Position numbers and translations under genes: made by a program
Part shown: piece by piece, positions 53,455 through 59,786 of the stretch
How positions within the stretch are numbered: position 1 is the stretch's first letter
Layout of the letters: each line of letters begins with the position of its first letter
The notes under the pieces: model-generated
Database searches by the model: none
What the model saw: the letters and a program-made list of their open reading frames with translations, nothing else
What the model was told of the DNA's origin: nothing
From: Alphaproteobacteria bacterium UBA3612
GTDB taxonomy: Bacteria > Pseudomonadota > Alphaproteobacteria > Sphingomonadales > Sphingomonadaceae
Assembly: GCA_002375465.1 (NCBI GenBank)
Contig: DFLT01000002.1
Span: forward strand, 62,233-126,232
Direction of reading: 5' to 3'
DNA: 64,000 bases

Positions 53455-53494
53455 TTTCTATCCGCTCGCTTGTATAGCGTCAAGTGACGCCATA
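53455..53494 (-). promoter_or_regulatory. higBA promoter and operator
   Basis: Minus-strand promoter with -35 TTGACG (53478-53483) and -10 TAGAAA (53455-53460), spaced 17 bases. The -35 box lies inside a near-perfect 22-base palindrome (53473-53494) whose core is GCGTCA-CT-TGACGC. A HigA dimer bound here would block RNA polymerase, the usual HigA autoregulation. Confidence 0.75.
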
Positions 53495-53619
53495 CAGTTG
53501 AGGATACCCGCAAGCCGCTTTTCGTGCGCTTCTCTTCGCTCGACGCAAATAGCTCTTCCCTCATAGGAAAAGACAATCAATTTCATCGCAGGGGGTGTCA
53601 GTGACCACCAAGCAATGGA

Positions 53620-53850
53620 ATGCCGAACATGCCAGAACCAGACCGGATCATCCGGCTTAAAACAGTTCTTAGCCGCACAGGACTGTCGCGATCGACCGTC
53701 TACCGCAAGATCGCCGAAGGGACATTTCCGCCGCAGATACCGATCAGCGTTCACGGCGCCGGCTGGAGCGAAGCTGAGATCAACCGCTGGGTGGCCAACC
53801 CTCCTGGTTACCGCTCACCTGAAGCGCGAAAAGGGGTTACTTCGGACTAA
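53620..53850 (+). CDS. AlpA family phage/island transcriptional regulator
   Basis: A 76-residue MerR/AlpA-type helix-turn-helix protein: RIIRLKTVLSRTGLSRSTVY then KIAEGTFPPQIPIS and the C-terminal WSEAEINRW. Proteins of this family control integrase and excision genes of P4-like prophages and islands. It lies 29 bases from the convergent integrase stop at 53880, so excision control is a fair guess. Starts at 53620 or three codons later. Confidence 0.88.
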   Translation: MPNMPEPDRIIRLKTVLSRTGLSRSTVYRKIAEGTFPPQIPISVHGAGWSEAEINRWVANPPGYRSPEARKGVTSD

Positions 53851-53879
53851 AGTGGAGCGGTCGTACTGTGCGGCCACGA

Positions 53880-55094
53880 TCATGCCGATCTGCTGATCGG
53901 CATGATTTCCGCGCCATCGCGTAGCATATCGAGATGATCGCTCCACCATTGATGCATGGCAACGCGTTCGTCCCAGTAACGGCCCCGATTGTAGACGGCG
54001 CGAACGCTGTTGGCGTCGGCGTGAGCAAGCGACCGTTCGATGGCGTCGGGCGACCATTTGCCGCTTTCATTAAGGAAGGTCGACGCGGTGGTTCGCAACC
54101 CGTGCGCCGTCACTTCTCCTGTCGCGTAGCCCATGCGGCGAAAGGCCTGATTGACGGTGTTCTCGCTCATTGGACGCCGCCAAGTATGGAAGGCGGGGAA
54201 AACAAAACCGTCTGGGCCAGTGAGAGCAAAAAGGTCCTGAAGATAAGCTAGCACCTGACGGGATAGCGGAACTTCGTGCGGGCGGCGCATCTTCATGCGT
54301 TCAGCGGGAATTTTCCAGACCGCGTTGTCGAGGTCGAATTCCGACCATTCCGCCATGCGTAACTCACTGGGCCTGGCCATGACGTGTGGCGAGACCTGCA
54401 TGGCAAGCCGTGTGATCGCGTGGCCGGTGTAGGCGTCCATCGCGCGCAGAAGCTCGCCCATTTCTTTGGGGTCGAGGATTGCCGCGTGATGCTTGACCTT
54501 TGGCACGACCAACGCGCCGCGCAGGATCGCACTTGGATCCTGCTCGCCCCGCCCTGTAGCAACCGCATAACGGAAGACGCGACCCGCAAAGGACCTGCAA
54601 CGCCGCGCGGTTTCATATTTCCCCTGCGCCTCTATGCGTTTCAGGGCTGCCAAGAGGTCGACAGGCTTGATGTCGGCAACCGGGAAGGTCCAGATCGGCT
54701 TAAGCTGCTCAAGAAGCCAATTGGCTTTCTGCGTCGTCGCCTGCGACTGTCCTTCTGCCACCCGCTTGTCGATGTACTCTCTGGCTATCTCGGCGAAGGT
54801 GTTTGCCGCGCTGAACGCGGCGACCAGTTTCTCGCGCTTGCGCTCGACGAGGGGATCCCTGCCCGCATCCAGCTTGCTCCGCGCATCATCTCGCCGCTTC
54901 CGAGCTTCCGCAAGACTGACATCGGGATAACGGCCAAGCGCCAAGCGCTTCTGCTTTCCCATGTAGCGATATTTGTAACGCCACAGCTTCGATCCGCTCA
55001 ATTGCACCTCAAGATAGAGGCCGCGACCATCTGTGTGTTGCGTCACTTTGTCGGCAGGACGGATGTTGCGGATTTTCATGTCTGTCAGCGCCAT
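53880..55094 (-). CDS. Site-specific tyrosine integrase (P4 type, with DUF4102 arm-binding domain)
   Basis: A 404-residue integrase. The N-terminal arm-binding domain (1-90) reads GRGLYLEVQLSGSKLWRYKY and ALGRYPDVSLAEAR. The catalytic domain has Arg in RPSELRMAEWSEFD near residue 248, HGLRTTASTFLNE near 338 with His and Arg, and the nucleophilic Tyr in AVYNRGRYW near 373. Such enzymes insert elements into tRNA 3' ends; a tRNA-Leu 3' fragment lies 217 bases upstream of its start (55311). A Shine-Dalgarno GAGGAG precedes the ATG. The enzyme appears intact. Confidence 0.96.
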   Translation of the reverse strand: MALTDMKIRNIRPADKVTQHTDGRGLYLEVQLSGSKLWRYKYRYMGKQKRLALGRYPDVSLAEARKRRDDARSKLDAGRDPLVERKREKLVAAFSAANTFAEIAREYIDKRVAEGQSQATTQKANWLLEQLKPIWTFPVADIKPVDLLAALKRIEAQGKYETARRCRSFAGRVFRYAVATGRGEQDPSAILRGALVVPKVKHHAAILDPKEMGELLRAMDAYTGHAITRLAMQVSPHVMARPSELRMAEWSEFDLDNAVWKIPAERMKMRRPHEVPLSRQVLAYLQDLFALTGPDGFVFPAFHTWRRPMSENTVNQAFRRMGYATGEVTAHGLRTTASTFLNESGKWSPDAIERSLAHADANSVRAVYNRGRYWDERVAMHQWWSDHLDMLRDGAEIMPISRSA

Positions 55095-55253
55095 TATCGA
55101 ATCTCCTCAGCAATTCCTGGAGAGGACCGACGGGGCGCCGCGGGGTCATGGGGCCATCAGATTTTCAGCGGGGCCATATCGCCCAATCTATGGCACCTTA
55201 TGGCCCCGGATTGCCTGAAATCGCCTGACACATTCCGGGATAGGTGAGGCTCG

Positions 55254-55277
55254 AAAATGGCAGAATTCTGCCGTTTT
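55254..55277. repeat. Palindrome next to the integrase attachment site
   Basis: GGCAGAATTCTGCC (55259-55272) is a perfect 14-base palindrome, flanked by AAAA on the left and TTTT on the right, so the near-symmetry extends to 24 bases. It could be a bidirectional terminator or a binding site for integrase or excisionase. It lies 160 bases upstream of int. Confidence 0.55.
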
Positions 55278-55285
55278 GTCGACCT

Positions 55286-55305
55286 TTTTGGGATGTTTTG
55301 GGATG
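55286..55305. repeat. Tandem 10-base repeat, likely integrase arm site
   Basis: TTTTGGGATG occurs twice in direct tandem (55286-55295 and 55296-55305), five bases left of the tRNA-Leu-derived core. Arm-type binding sites of tyrosine integrases are short direct repeats next to the core, so this is the obvious candidate. Confidence 0.6.
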
Positions 55306-55310
55306 AGTTA

Positions 55311-55334
55311 ATGGTGCCCAGAAGAGGACTCGAA
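55311..55334 (-). repeat. Integrase-side attachment site: tRNA-Leu 3' end fragment
   Basis: ATGGTGCCCAGAAGAGGACT then CGAA; reverse-complemented this is the last 24 bases of a tRNA-Leu (T-arm, acceptor stem, CCA). Sequence to the right does not continue as a tRNA, so the intact gene is elsewhere. It matches 31186-31208 with one extra C. It marks the junction of island A with the element to its right. Confidence 0.85.
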
Positions 55335-55638
55335 CCGCTCTCAGAATGTCGCAAAACTGCGAGAATCTTGACCTTGGTTACTTAAGTGAGGCCCCCGTTG
55401 GTGCCCCCAGAATGTATTTTTACCAGAGGATTTGGGTCCCACCCTCGGAAAAACTCAATGATTTCAATAGGCGCCTATTAACGCAAAACGCGTCTGATTT
55501 CCAGCAAATTTGCATGGCCGACCAGCTCCAATGCGATGCATTTGACGCGGTGGCGACCAGCTCCGAAAATCGGATGCTAAGTGAAACGATATACATTTTC
55601 GCTACAATGCTGTTCGCGACGTTGAGGAGGATTGGCAT
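55335..55638. other. Non-coding left end of island B
   Basis: About 300 AT-richer bases. One open frame of 115 codons (55346-55693) runs through but lacks a ribosome site and overlaps the nuclease gene. No feature is supported. Confidence 0.4.
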
Positions 55639-56373
55639 TTGCTTATCGCACCCGAAGATCCCGGTTCCGAAACCATTCGGGTGCCTGTCCTAAAGGTCTT
55701 TGACGGCGATGGCTTCCTGACCCGTATCGACAACCCACGACGGGGAGCAAGCCTTGAAGTGACCATCAGGCTGGGGTTCATCGACGCGCCGGAGATGGAG
55801 CAGCCTGGCGGCATCGAAGCGCGTGATTTCCTTCAATCGCTCATTGGCGGAAGGCATGTCGATCTGGCCATTCTGATAAAGATGGACACTGGCGGCATTG
55901 TCGATCGCCACAAGCGGATCGTAGCCGTGCCTTACTTGCAGATGGATCAGAGCAATGGTGCCAGCAGTGCGGCTTCCCAGCTCGGACAGTTCATTCGTGG
56001 ACTGACTGCACCATCTCACCGCAACATCGAATTGGAAATGATCCTCAATGGATGGGCATGGGTACTCGATCGCTATGGACCCGATGAAAGCTACTTCGAG
56101 GCGCTTGACGATGCTCAGCGAAATCGACGCGGCATCTGGGCAAATGACGACAACGTTCATCCGTGGGAATTCAAAAAGCAGCGCTACCGGACTCGTCGGG
56201 CGAAACCGAAGCCTGCTCCCCAAACGCCTCTCTTCGACGCCCCTGAGGCAGCAATCTCGTGTCCGATGGAAGGCTGCGATGGTCAGTTGGTTGAGAAGAG
56301 CGGACGTTTCGGGACTTTCCTTGGATGCTCGAATTTTCCGAGGTGCCGTCACTCACGCAATTTGAATGGATGA
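55639..56373 (+). CDS. Thermonuclease-like protein with topoisomerase-type zinc ribbon
   Basis: A 244-residue protein. Residues 15-170 form a staphylococcal-nuclease (OB-fold) domain: VLKVFDGDGFLTRI, RLGFIDAPEMEQPGG with the substrate Arg and Asp, and RNRRGIWAN at the end. After a basic Pro-rich linker, residues 210-244 form a C4 zinc ribbon of the topoisomerase I type: CPMEGCDGQLVEKSG then GCSNFPRC. The ribbon would help bind single-stranded DNA. No signal peptide, so it acts inside the cell. It starts at a TTG after GAGGAGG. Confidence 0.85.
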   Translation: MLIAPEDPGSETIRVPVLKVFDGDGFLTRIDNPRRGASLEVTIRLGFIDAPEMEQPGGIEARDFLQSLIGGRHVDLAILIKMDTGGIVDRHKRIVAVPYLQMDQSNGASSAASQLGQFIRGLTAPSHRNIELEMILNGWAWVLDRYGPDESYFEALDDAQRNRRGIWANDDNVHPWEFKKQRYRTRRAKPKPAPQTPLFDAPEAAISCPMEGCDGQLVEKSGRFGTFLGCSNFPRCRHSRNLNG

Positions 56374-56431
56374 CTGGAGTGAGCTCTAAGGGATCGCAGC
56401 GATGTCCGAGCGCGTCTGCAATCGAGGGGCT

Positions 56432-56472
56432 TTTATCCCGCAAAACGCGATTTTTGAAAAATGCGGGATAAA
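56432..56472. repeat. Long-spaced perfect inverted repeat
   Basis: TTTATCCCGCA (56432-56442) and TGCGGGATAAA (56462-56472), 11 bases each with a 19-base AT-rich spacer that is itself partly symmetric. It lies between the nuclease gene and the promoter of 56575. It could form a stem-loop at the 3' end of the nuclease mRNA, or bind a protein dimer. Confidence 0.6.
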
Positions 56473-56500
56473 TCGCGGATTGGCCCTCTGCGTTCTTCCT

Positions 56501-56543
56501 ATGTTCGAACATTCTTGTTTTGCTAACGCATGAAGCGTATATT
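56501..56543 (+). promoter_or_regulatory. Promoter with adjacent palindromic operator
   Basis: A perfect 12-base palindrome ATGTTCGAACAT (56501-56512) lies two bases before a -35 box TTGTTT (56515-56520). After a 17-base spacer there is TATATT (56538-56543), and the start codon of 56575 follows 31 bases later. The layout indicates a regulated promoter for the small gene and toxin-like pair downstream. Confidence 0.7.
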
Positions 56544-56574
56544 CTCACCCTGAGATCGATTCCGCAGGTTTAAG

Positions 56575-56838
56575 ATGAGCAACCTAACTGCACAGGTTCT
56601 GGCAACGGTGAACGCCCCCTATGGGGCGAACCATTCCGCTCATCAACTCGCTGCGCTCATCGCTGACCCATCGAGTGTGGAAACGTGTGACGCCAGCGTC
56701 TTCGCTTTCTTCTCGGAAGTGGCACCAGCGATCCAGAAAGCCTTCATGGCTGAAATGAAGGTCAATGAGGATATGGCGAAAGCTGTCGCTGGCCAGTTTT
56801 CCAAGATGGCTGGGTACTCGCTGCCTCTGGCAGCCTGA
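56575..56838 (+). CDS. Hypothetical protein, 87 residues, possible antitoxin
   Basis: A small soluble, mostly helical protein: SNLTAQVLATVNAPYGANHS, then FAFFSEVAPAIQKAFMAEMK and a C-terminal helix. No recognised family. It lies four bases before a nucleotidyltransferase gene and shares its promoter, the usual arrangement for an antitoxin in front of an AbiEii-like toxin. This role is inferred from context only. Confidence 0.6.
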   Translation: MSNLTAQVLATVNAPYGANHSAHQLAALIADPSSVETCDASVFAFFSEVAPAIQKAFMAEMKVNEDMAKAVAGQFSKMAGYSLPLAA

Positions 56839-56842
56839 GAAA

Positions 56843-57523
56843 GTGATCTCGCCTCGACAGCAGCCGAGCCAATGGCCGCTTCTATTTGATTTGGCATCCG
56901 ACATCATCGCGCGAACCACCGAAGCCGTTGGCCGCGAGCCAGATTGGTCGTTCGGAGGTGGGACTGCATTGATGCTCCAGATCGATCATCGCGAGAGCCA
57001 TGACATCGACCTCTTCCTTTCCGATCCCCAATTCCTCCCTTACCTCAATCCCGAGACGCAGGGGTTTGAGCTCGATCGAATGCCAGACACCTACAAAACA
57101 GACGGCGCAGGTTCCCTCAAACTGATCTTCGAGGACATTGGTGAAATCGACTTCATTTGCTGTGCCGACATTACGCCAGAGCCATCACAGGTCAGTGAGC
57201 TACGGGGGCGAACAATCCGGCAGGAAACTGCGGCAGAGATAGTTGCTAAGAAGGTCTACTATCGCGGTGCATCGATGCAGCCACGCGATATGTTCGATAT
57301 CGCGGCTACCAACGAAAAGCTGGGCAAAGACTACGTGATCAATGCCCTCCGGGAATGTGGAGTTGATCGATGTACGAATGCCCTTCGAGCTGCGGAAAAT
57401 ATGAAGCCTGAGTTCGCTAGCTCAATCATCAAGCAACTCATGTACCGCGATCATAACGGTCACTTGGTTGACGAAGCGCAGGCGATTACAGTGCAGCTGT
57501 TGCGTGCAACGCTAGGCGCCTAG
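56843..57523 (+). CDS. AbiEii-like nucleotidyltransferase
   Basis: A 226-residue protein with the nucleotidyltransferase motif WSFGGGTALMLQIDHRESHD then DIDLF, i.e. GG(T/S)AL...D-x-D, and a later acidic strand EDIGEIDFICC. This places it in the AbiEii/AbiGii toxin-like or DUF1814 group. The GTG at 56843, directly after the upstream stop, is the best start; an open frame exists upstream within the preceding gene. Its stop overlaps the convergent stop of 57520-58113. Confidence 0.82.
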   Translation: MISPRQQPSQWPLLFDLASDIIARTTEAVGREPDWSFGGGTALMLQIDHRESHDIDLFLSDPQFLPYLNPETQGFELDRMPDTYKTDGAGSLKLIFEDIGEIDFICCADITPEPSQVSELRGRTIRQETAAEIVAKKVYYRGASMQPRDMFDIAATNEKLGKDYVINALRECGVDRCTNALRAAENMKPEFASSIIKQLMYRDHNGHLVDEAQAITVQLLRATLGA

Positions 57524-58113
57524 GGCTCCCCTCGCTCAGCCCCAATATCCGCCCACTCAAGAACCAGCTTGTCACCCTTGACACGGGGCAAGGCCTTGCG
57601 TGGAATGAGCTTCCCGCGAACCTCGAAGTCAGAGGTGATCTTGACCAGAAAGACCATGCTGAAGTTCCGTCTGAGGTTCAGCGTGACCCGGTCATTGCTC
57701 TTGAATGGTGTGATTGTCTTGACCTCGACCAGGTCATTGCCGAGCCGTCCGTCCGATCCTTGAGCGTAGTTGCGGTGCAGCTTTATGCCGTGCGTGATCG
57801 CCCCGTAGAGCTCTCCGATATCGCCATACACCTGAAGGTGCTTGCCTGTGTGAAGGTGATAATCTTCAGCCGTGCCGATCAGGTTCTCGAATATCGAGAC
57901 CAGCGACAGATCGGCATTGGGATATTTTGCCCGCCATTCCTTGTACTGGATTTGCTCGTTGATTTCGTCCCAGCTGATCCATTCGCCATCATCCCAGATG
58001 GCATTATCCGACCGAAGTTGCTGCATCCGCAAATCCGCTAACGTGTAAAGATTTTCGCGCCTTCTTTGCATGTCCGCATCAACGTGCAAAGCGAAAGCGC
58101 GTTTGCTTGTCAT
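57520..58113 (-). CDS. Hypothetical protein with PD-(D/E)xK-nuclease-like motif
   Basis: A 197-residue soluble protein I cannot name. The segment GDIGELYGAITHGIKLHRNY followed by GSDGRLGNDLVEVKTITP has the helix-then-hairpin form with Asp...Glu-x-Lys (LVEVK) of PD-(D/E)xK nucleases, as in several small restriction-type enzymes. RNFSMVFLVKI forms the next strand. This is inferred from the motif alone; catalysis is not certain. It is convergent with the nucleotidyltransferase gene. Confidence 0.7.
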   Translation of the reverse strand: MTSKRAFALHVDADMQRRRENLYTLADLRMQQLRSDNAIWDDGEWISWDEINEQIQYKEWRAKYPNADLSLVSIFENLIGTAEDYHLHTGKHLQVYGDIGELYGAITHGIKLHRNYAQGSDGRLGNDLVEVKTITPFKSNDRVTLNLRRNFSMVFLVKITSDFEVRGKLIPRKALPRVKGDKLVLEWADIGAERGEP

Positions 58114-58460
58114 ATCGGCTCAAGCTGCGATTCGCGCGAAAACCGGTCTCCCGTTGCACCAGAACCGTCGATTCGGACCTGCATTGGCCGAAAGCGGACA
58201 CCAGCGGCAAAAATTCTTTCAGTCCCGGATTGTCCATAGCGATCCAACATCGTCCACCCGCCAATGCGGAACGGCATTTGTTCTATTTTTGTTCTTTCCT
58301 ACATCATTGCGATTCGCATAGCGTTTGTCGCGTCACCGAAGCTTGGTGGCGCTGAGTTGAACATCTGATCGCACGGTCCGCAACGGCAATTTGAAGGACA
58401 ACCCATCGTCGTGGGGGAACACGGCTTCGGTGACAGAACCTTGAAGCAAAGGAGTCTGTC
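58114..58460. promoter_or_regulatory. Intergenic region with SOS-box-like site
   Basis: A 347-base gap between divergent 58113 and 58461. It contains a direct repeat GTTC-N7-GTTC at 58280-58294 (listed separately). It also has CCGAAAGCGGAC near 58188, which is the reverse complement of GTCCGCTTTCG strings near 35111 and 35196. No gene is supported. Confidence 0.45.
58280..58294 (+). promoter_or_regulatory. LexA (SOS) box of alphaproteobacterial type
   Basis: GTTC-TATTTTT-GTTC: two GTTC half-sites with a seven-base spacer, matching the direct-repeat LexA box (GTTCN7GTTC) established for alphaproteobacteria. It lies 167 bases upstream of the AlpA gene at 58461 and 166 bases upstream of the minus-strand gene 57520-58113. 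DNA-damage induction of excision or transfer would fit. Confidence 0.65.
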
Positions 58461-58652
58461 GTGCCGAATACTGAATTACTCACCTGCCATGAGGTCATGC
58501 GCCTCACGGGCATTCGCAGCCGGACAACAATCTGGCGACGCATCCGCCGAGGTGCCTTTCCTTATCCCATCGACATTGGCGGCGGGCGTATCCGCTGGCG
58601 TTCCACCGACATCGAGGAGTGGATCGAGGCCCTCCCCCTGCGCAGCTATTGA
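58461..58652 (+). CDS. AlpA family transcriptional regulator
   Basis: A 63-residue helix-turn-helix protein: LLTCHEVMRLTGIRSRTTIW then RIRRGAFPYPIDIGGGRIRW and STDIEEWIEAL, the complete AlpA pattern including the second wing. Family members activate excision and transfer genes of integrated elements. It starts with a GTG after AAAGGAG and is the first gene of the rightward transfer block. The SOS-box-like site lies upstream. Confidence 0.9.
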   Translation: MPNTELLTCHEVMRLTGIRSRTTIWRRIRRGAFPYPIDIGGGRIRWRSTDIEEWIEALPLRSY

Positions 58653-58694
58653 CCCCTCCTGGGCGGGCAATGGCCCGCAGAAAGCATCTCCCCC

Positions 58695-59210
58695 ATGTCC
58701 ATCCTTTCCCTTATCAACGCGGCCCTGCAGAAGCATGGCTGGCTGATCGGTCGCCTTCCGAGCGATGACGTAGAGCGCGCGGCCCAGCTCGTCGAATTGC
58801 TCGTTGAAGACAACGCCGATGGGCGCGCCCGTCGCCACACATTGCATCCCTGGCTCTGGTACGAACGCCCGGTCCGCGAGCGGTTTGAGGGGCAAGACTG
58901 TTGCCTCACTGTCGAGGGCCCGATTTACAGGAGCCGAGACGGGACCGGGTATCCGCTTGGCAGCCAGCTTCGCACCGAATTCGGGTGGCTTGACCTCACG
59001 CCAGAAGAGACCAACCTGCTCGCAGATGACGTTCGATCAGCGATCGACCTCGCACTGCTTCGCTGGTTCACACGCCCTGATATGGCGGAGCGCCAGTTGC
59101 CTTCCCGCCAGTCCCGCGAACGGTATTTCGACGACGATATCGCCCGCAATCTGATCCTGTCTGCGACGCCTCCAACGGCAAGCATGGAGCAAGACGCCCA
59201 TGCCAGTTGA
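58695..59210 (+). CDS. Hypothetical protein of conjugation block
   Basis: A 171-residue soluble protein with no recognised family. The N-terminus (SILSLINAALQKHGWLIGRL) is amphipathic; the middle has WLWYERPVRERFEGQD and the C-terminus LALLRWFTRPDMAERQ. It is between the AlpA regulator and the coupling-protein operon on the same strand, so it probably belongs to the element's regulation or transfer set. No domain or catalytic motif is visible. Confidence 0.55.
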   Translation: MSILSLINAALQKHGWLIGRLPSDDVERAAQLVELLVEDNADGRARRHTLHPWLWYERPVRERFEGQDCCLTVEGPIYRSRDGTGYPLGSQLRTEFGWLDLTPEETNLLADDVRSAIDLALLRWFTRPDMAERQLPSRQSRERYFDDDIARNLILSATPPTASMEQDAHAS

Positions 59211-59309
59211 CCGGAGAAAAGCTGGAGATGGAAGGGGCCACGATACTGCGTATCGGACCCGTAATTTTCATACACACCCCACGCACGTGTGCATCAAGGA
59301 TTTCTGCGG

Positions 59310-59398
59310 TTTCTGGAGCGCGCGGATAGCGCGCTCCCTGAAACGAAGCGTTCAGACCCTCGCAATTCTGCCATTTCTGGAGCGCGCTTCGAGCGCGC
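59310..59398 (+). repeat. Twin hairpins with a 14-base direct repeat
   Basis: TTTCTGGAGCGCGC occurs at 59310-59323 and 59374-59387, 64 bases apart. The first copy opens a perfect hairpin GGAGCGCGC / GCGCGCTCC (59315-59337, five-base loop). The second opens GCGCGC / GCGCGC (59382-59398, loop TTCGA). They precede the start at 59412 by 14 bases. Candidate roles are relaxosome binding (oriT), attenuation or translational control of the transfer operon. Confidence 0.6.
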
Positions 59399-59411
59399 GC
59401 GGGAGGTGGTG

Positions 59412-59786
59412 ATGGCGAGCCACATAAAGCGCACCATCCGCCTCAATCCTTCGCAGGCACGGTCGCTGTCCGGCATCGCCGACCGGCGTGGATTGTCGGA
59501 GTATGCGATGCTCCTGAAGGTGATCGACGCGGGCTTCCTTTCGGTCCTTCACGGCACCGACAAGGAGACCGATCTAGCCGAACTGGCGAGCGAGATCGGA
59601 TCGATCTCGGAGCGCCTCGCCGAGGTCGAAAGGGTGCTCGACCGGGCCCTGTTTACTGCATGTGCGGCCTACGCTTACGCGCGCCATGCGGCGCTGGGAA
59701 CGAAGAAATCCGACGAGACAATAGCAGCCGAAGCGCGCGCCGCATTCGAGCGCCAGCGCTCGCTCGCCTTGGAGATTGAGCCATGA
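59412..59786 (+). CDS. Hypothetical protein directly upstream of the coupling protein
   Basis: A 124-residue protein: SHIKRTIRLNPSQARSLSGI and ADRRGLSEYAML resemble ribbon-helix-helix DNA-binding N-termini, and the rest is helical (LAELASEIGSISERLAEVER). A relaxosome accessory protein (MobC or TraM-like in role) is a reasonable guess because of its place before traD and traI; no sequence proof. GGAGG lies eight bases before the ATG. Its stop overlaps the traD start (ATGA). Confidence 0.6.
   Translation: MASHIKRTIRLNPSQARSLSGIADRRGLSEYAMLLKVIDAGFLSVLHGTDKETDLAELASEIGSISERLAEVERVLDRALFTACAAYAYARHAALGTKKSDETIAAEARAAFERQRSLALEIEP

Noticed and set aside
55311..55400. Complete tRNA-Leu gene at the right att site
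   Set aside because: Only the 3' 24 bases are present; the sequence to the right cannot fold as the D-arm, anticodon arm and 5' acceptor strand of that tRNA.
55346..55693. A 115-codon open frame at the left of island B
   Set aside because: It overlaps the nuclease gene in another frame, lacks a ribosome site and has no protein-like segments.
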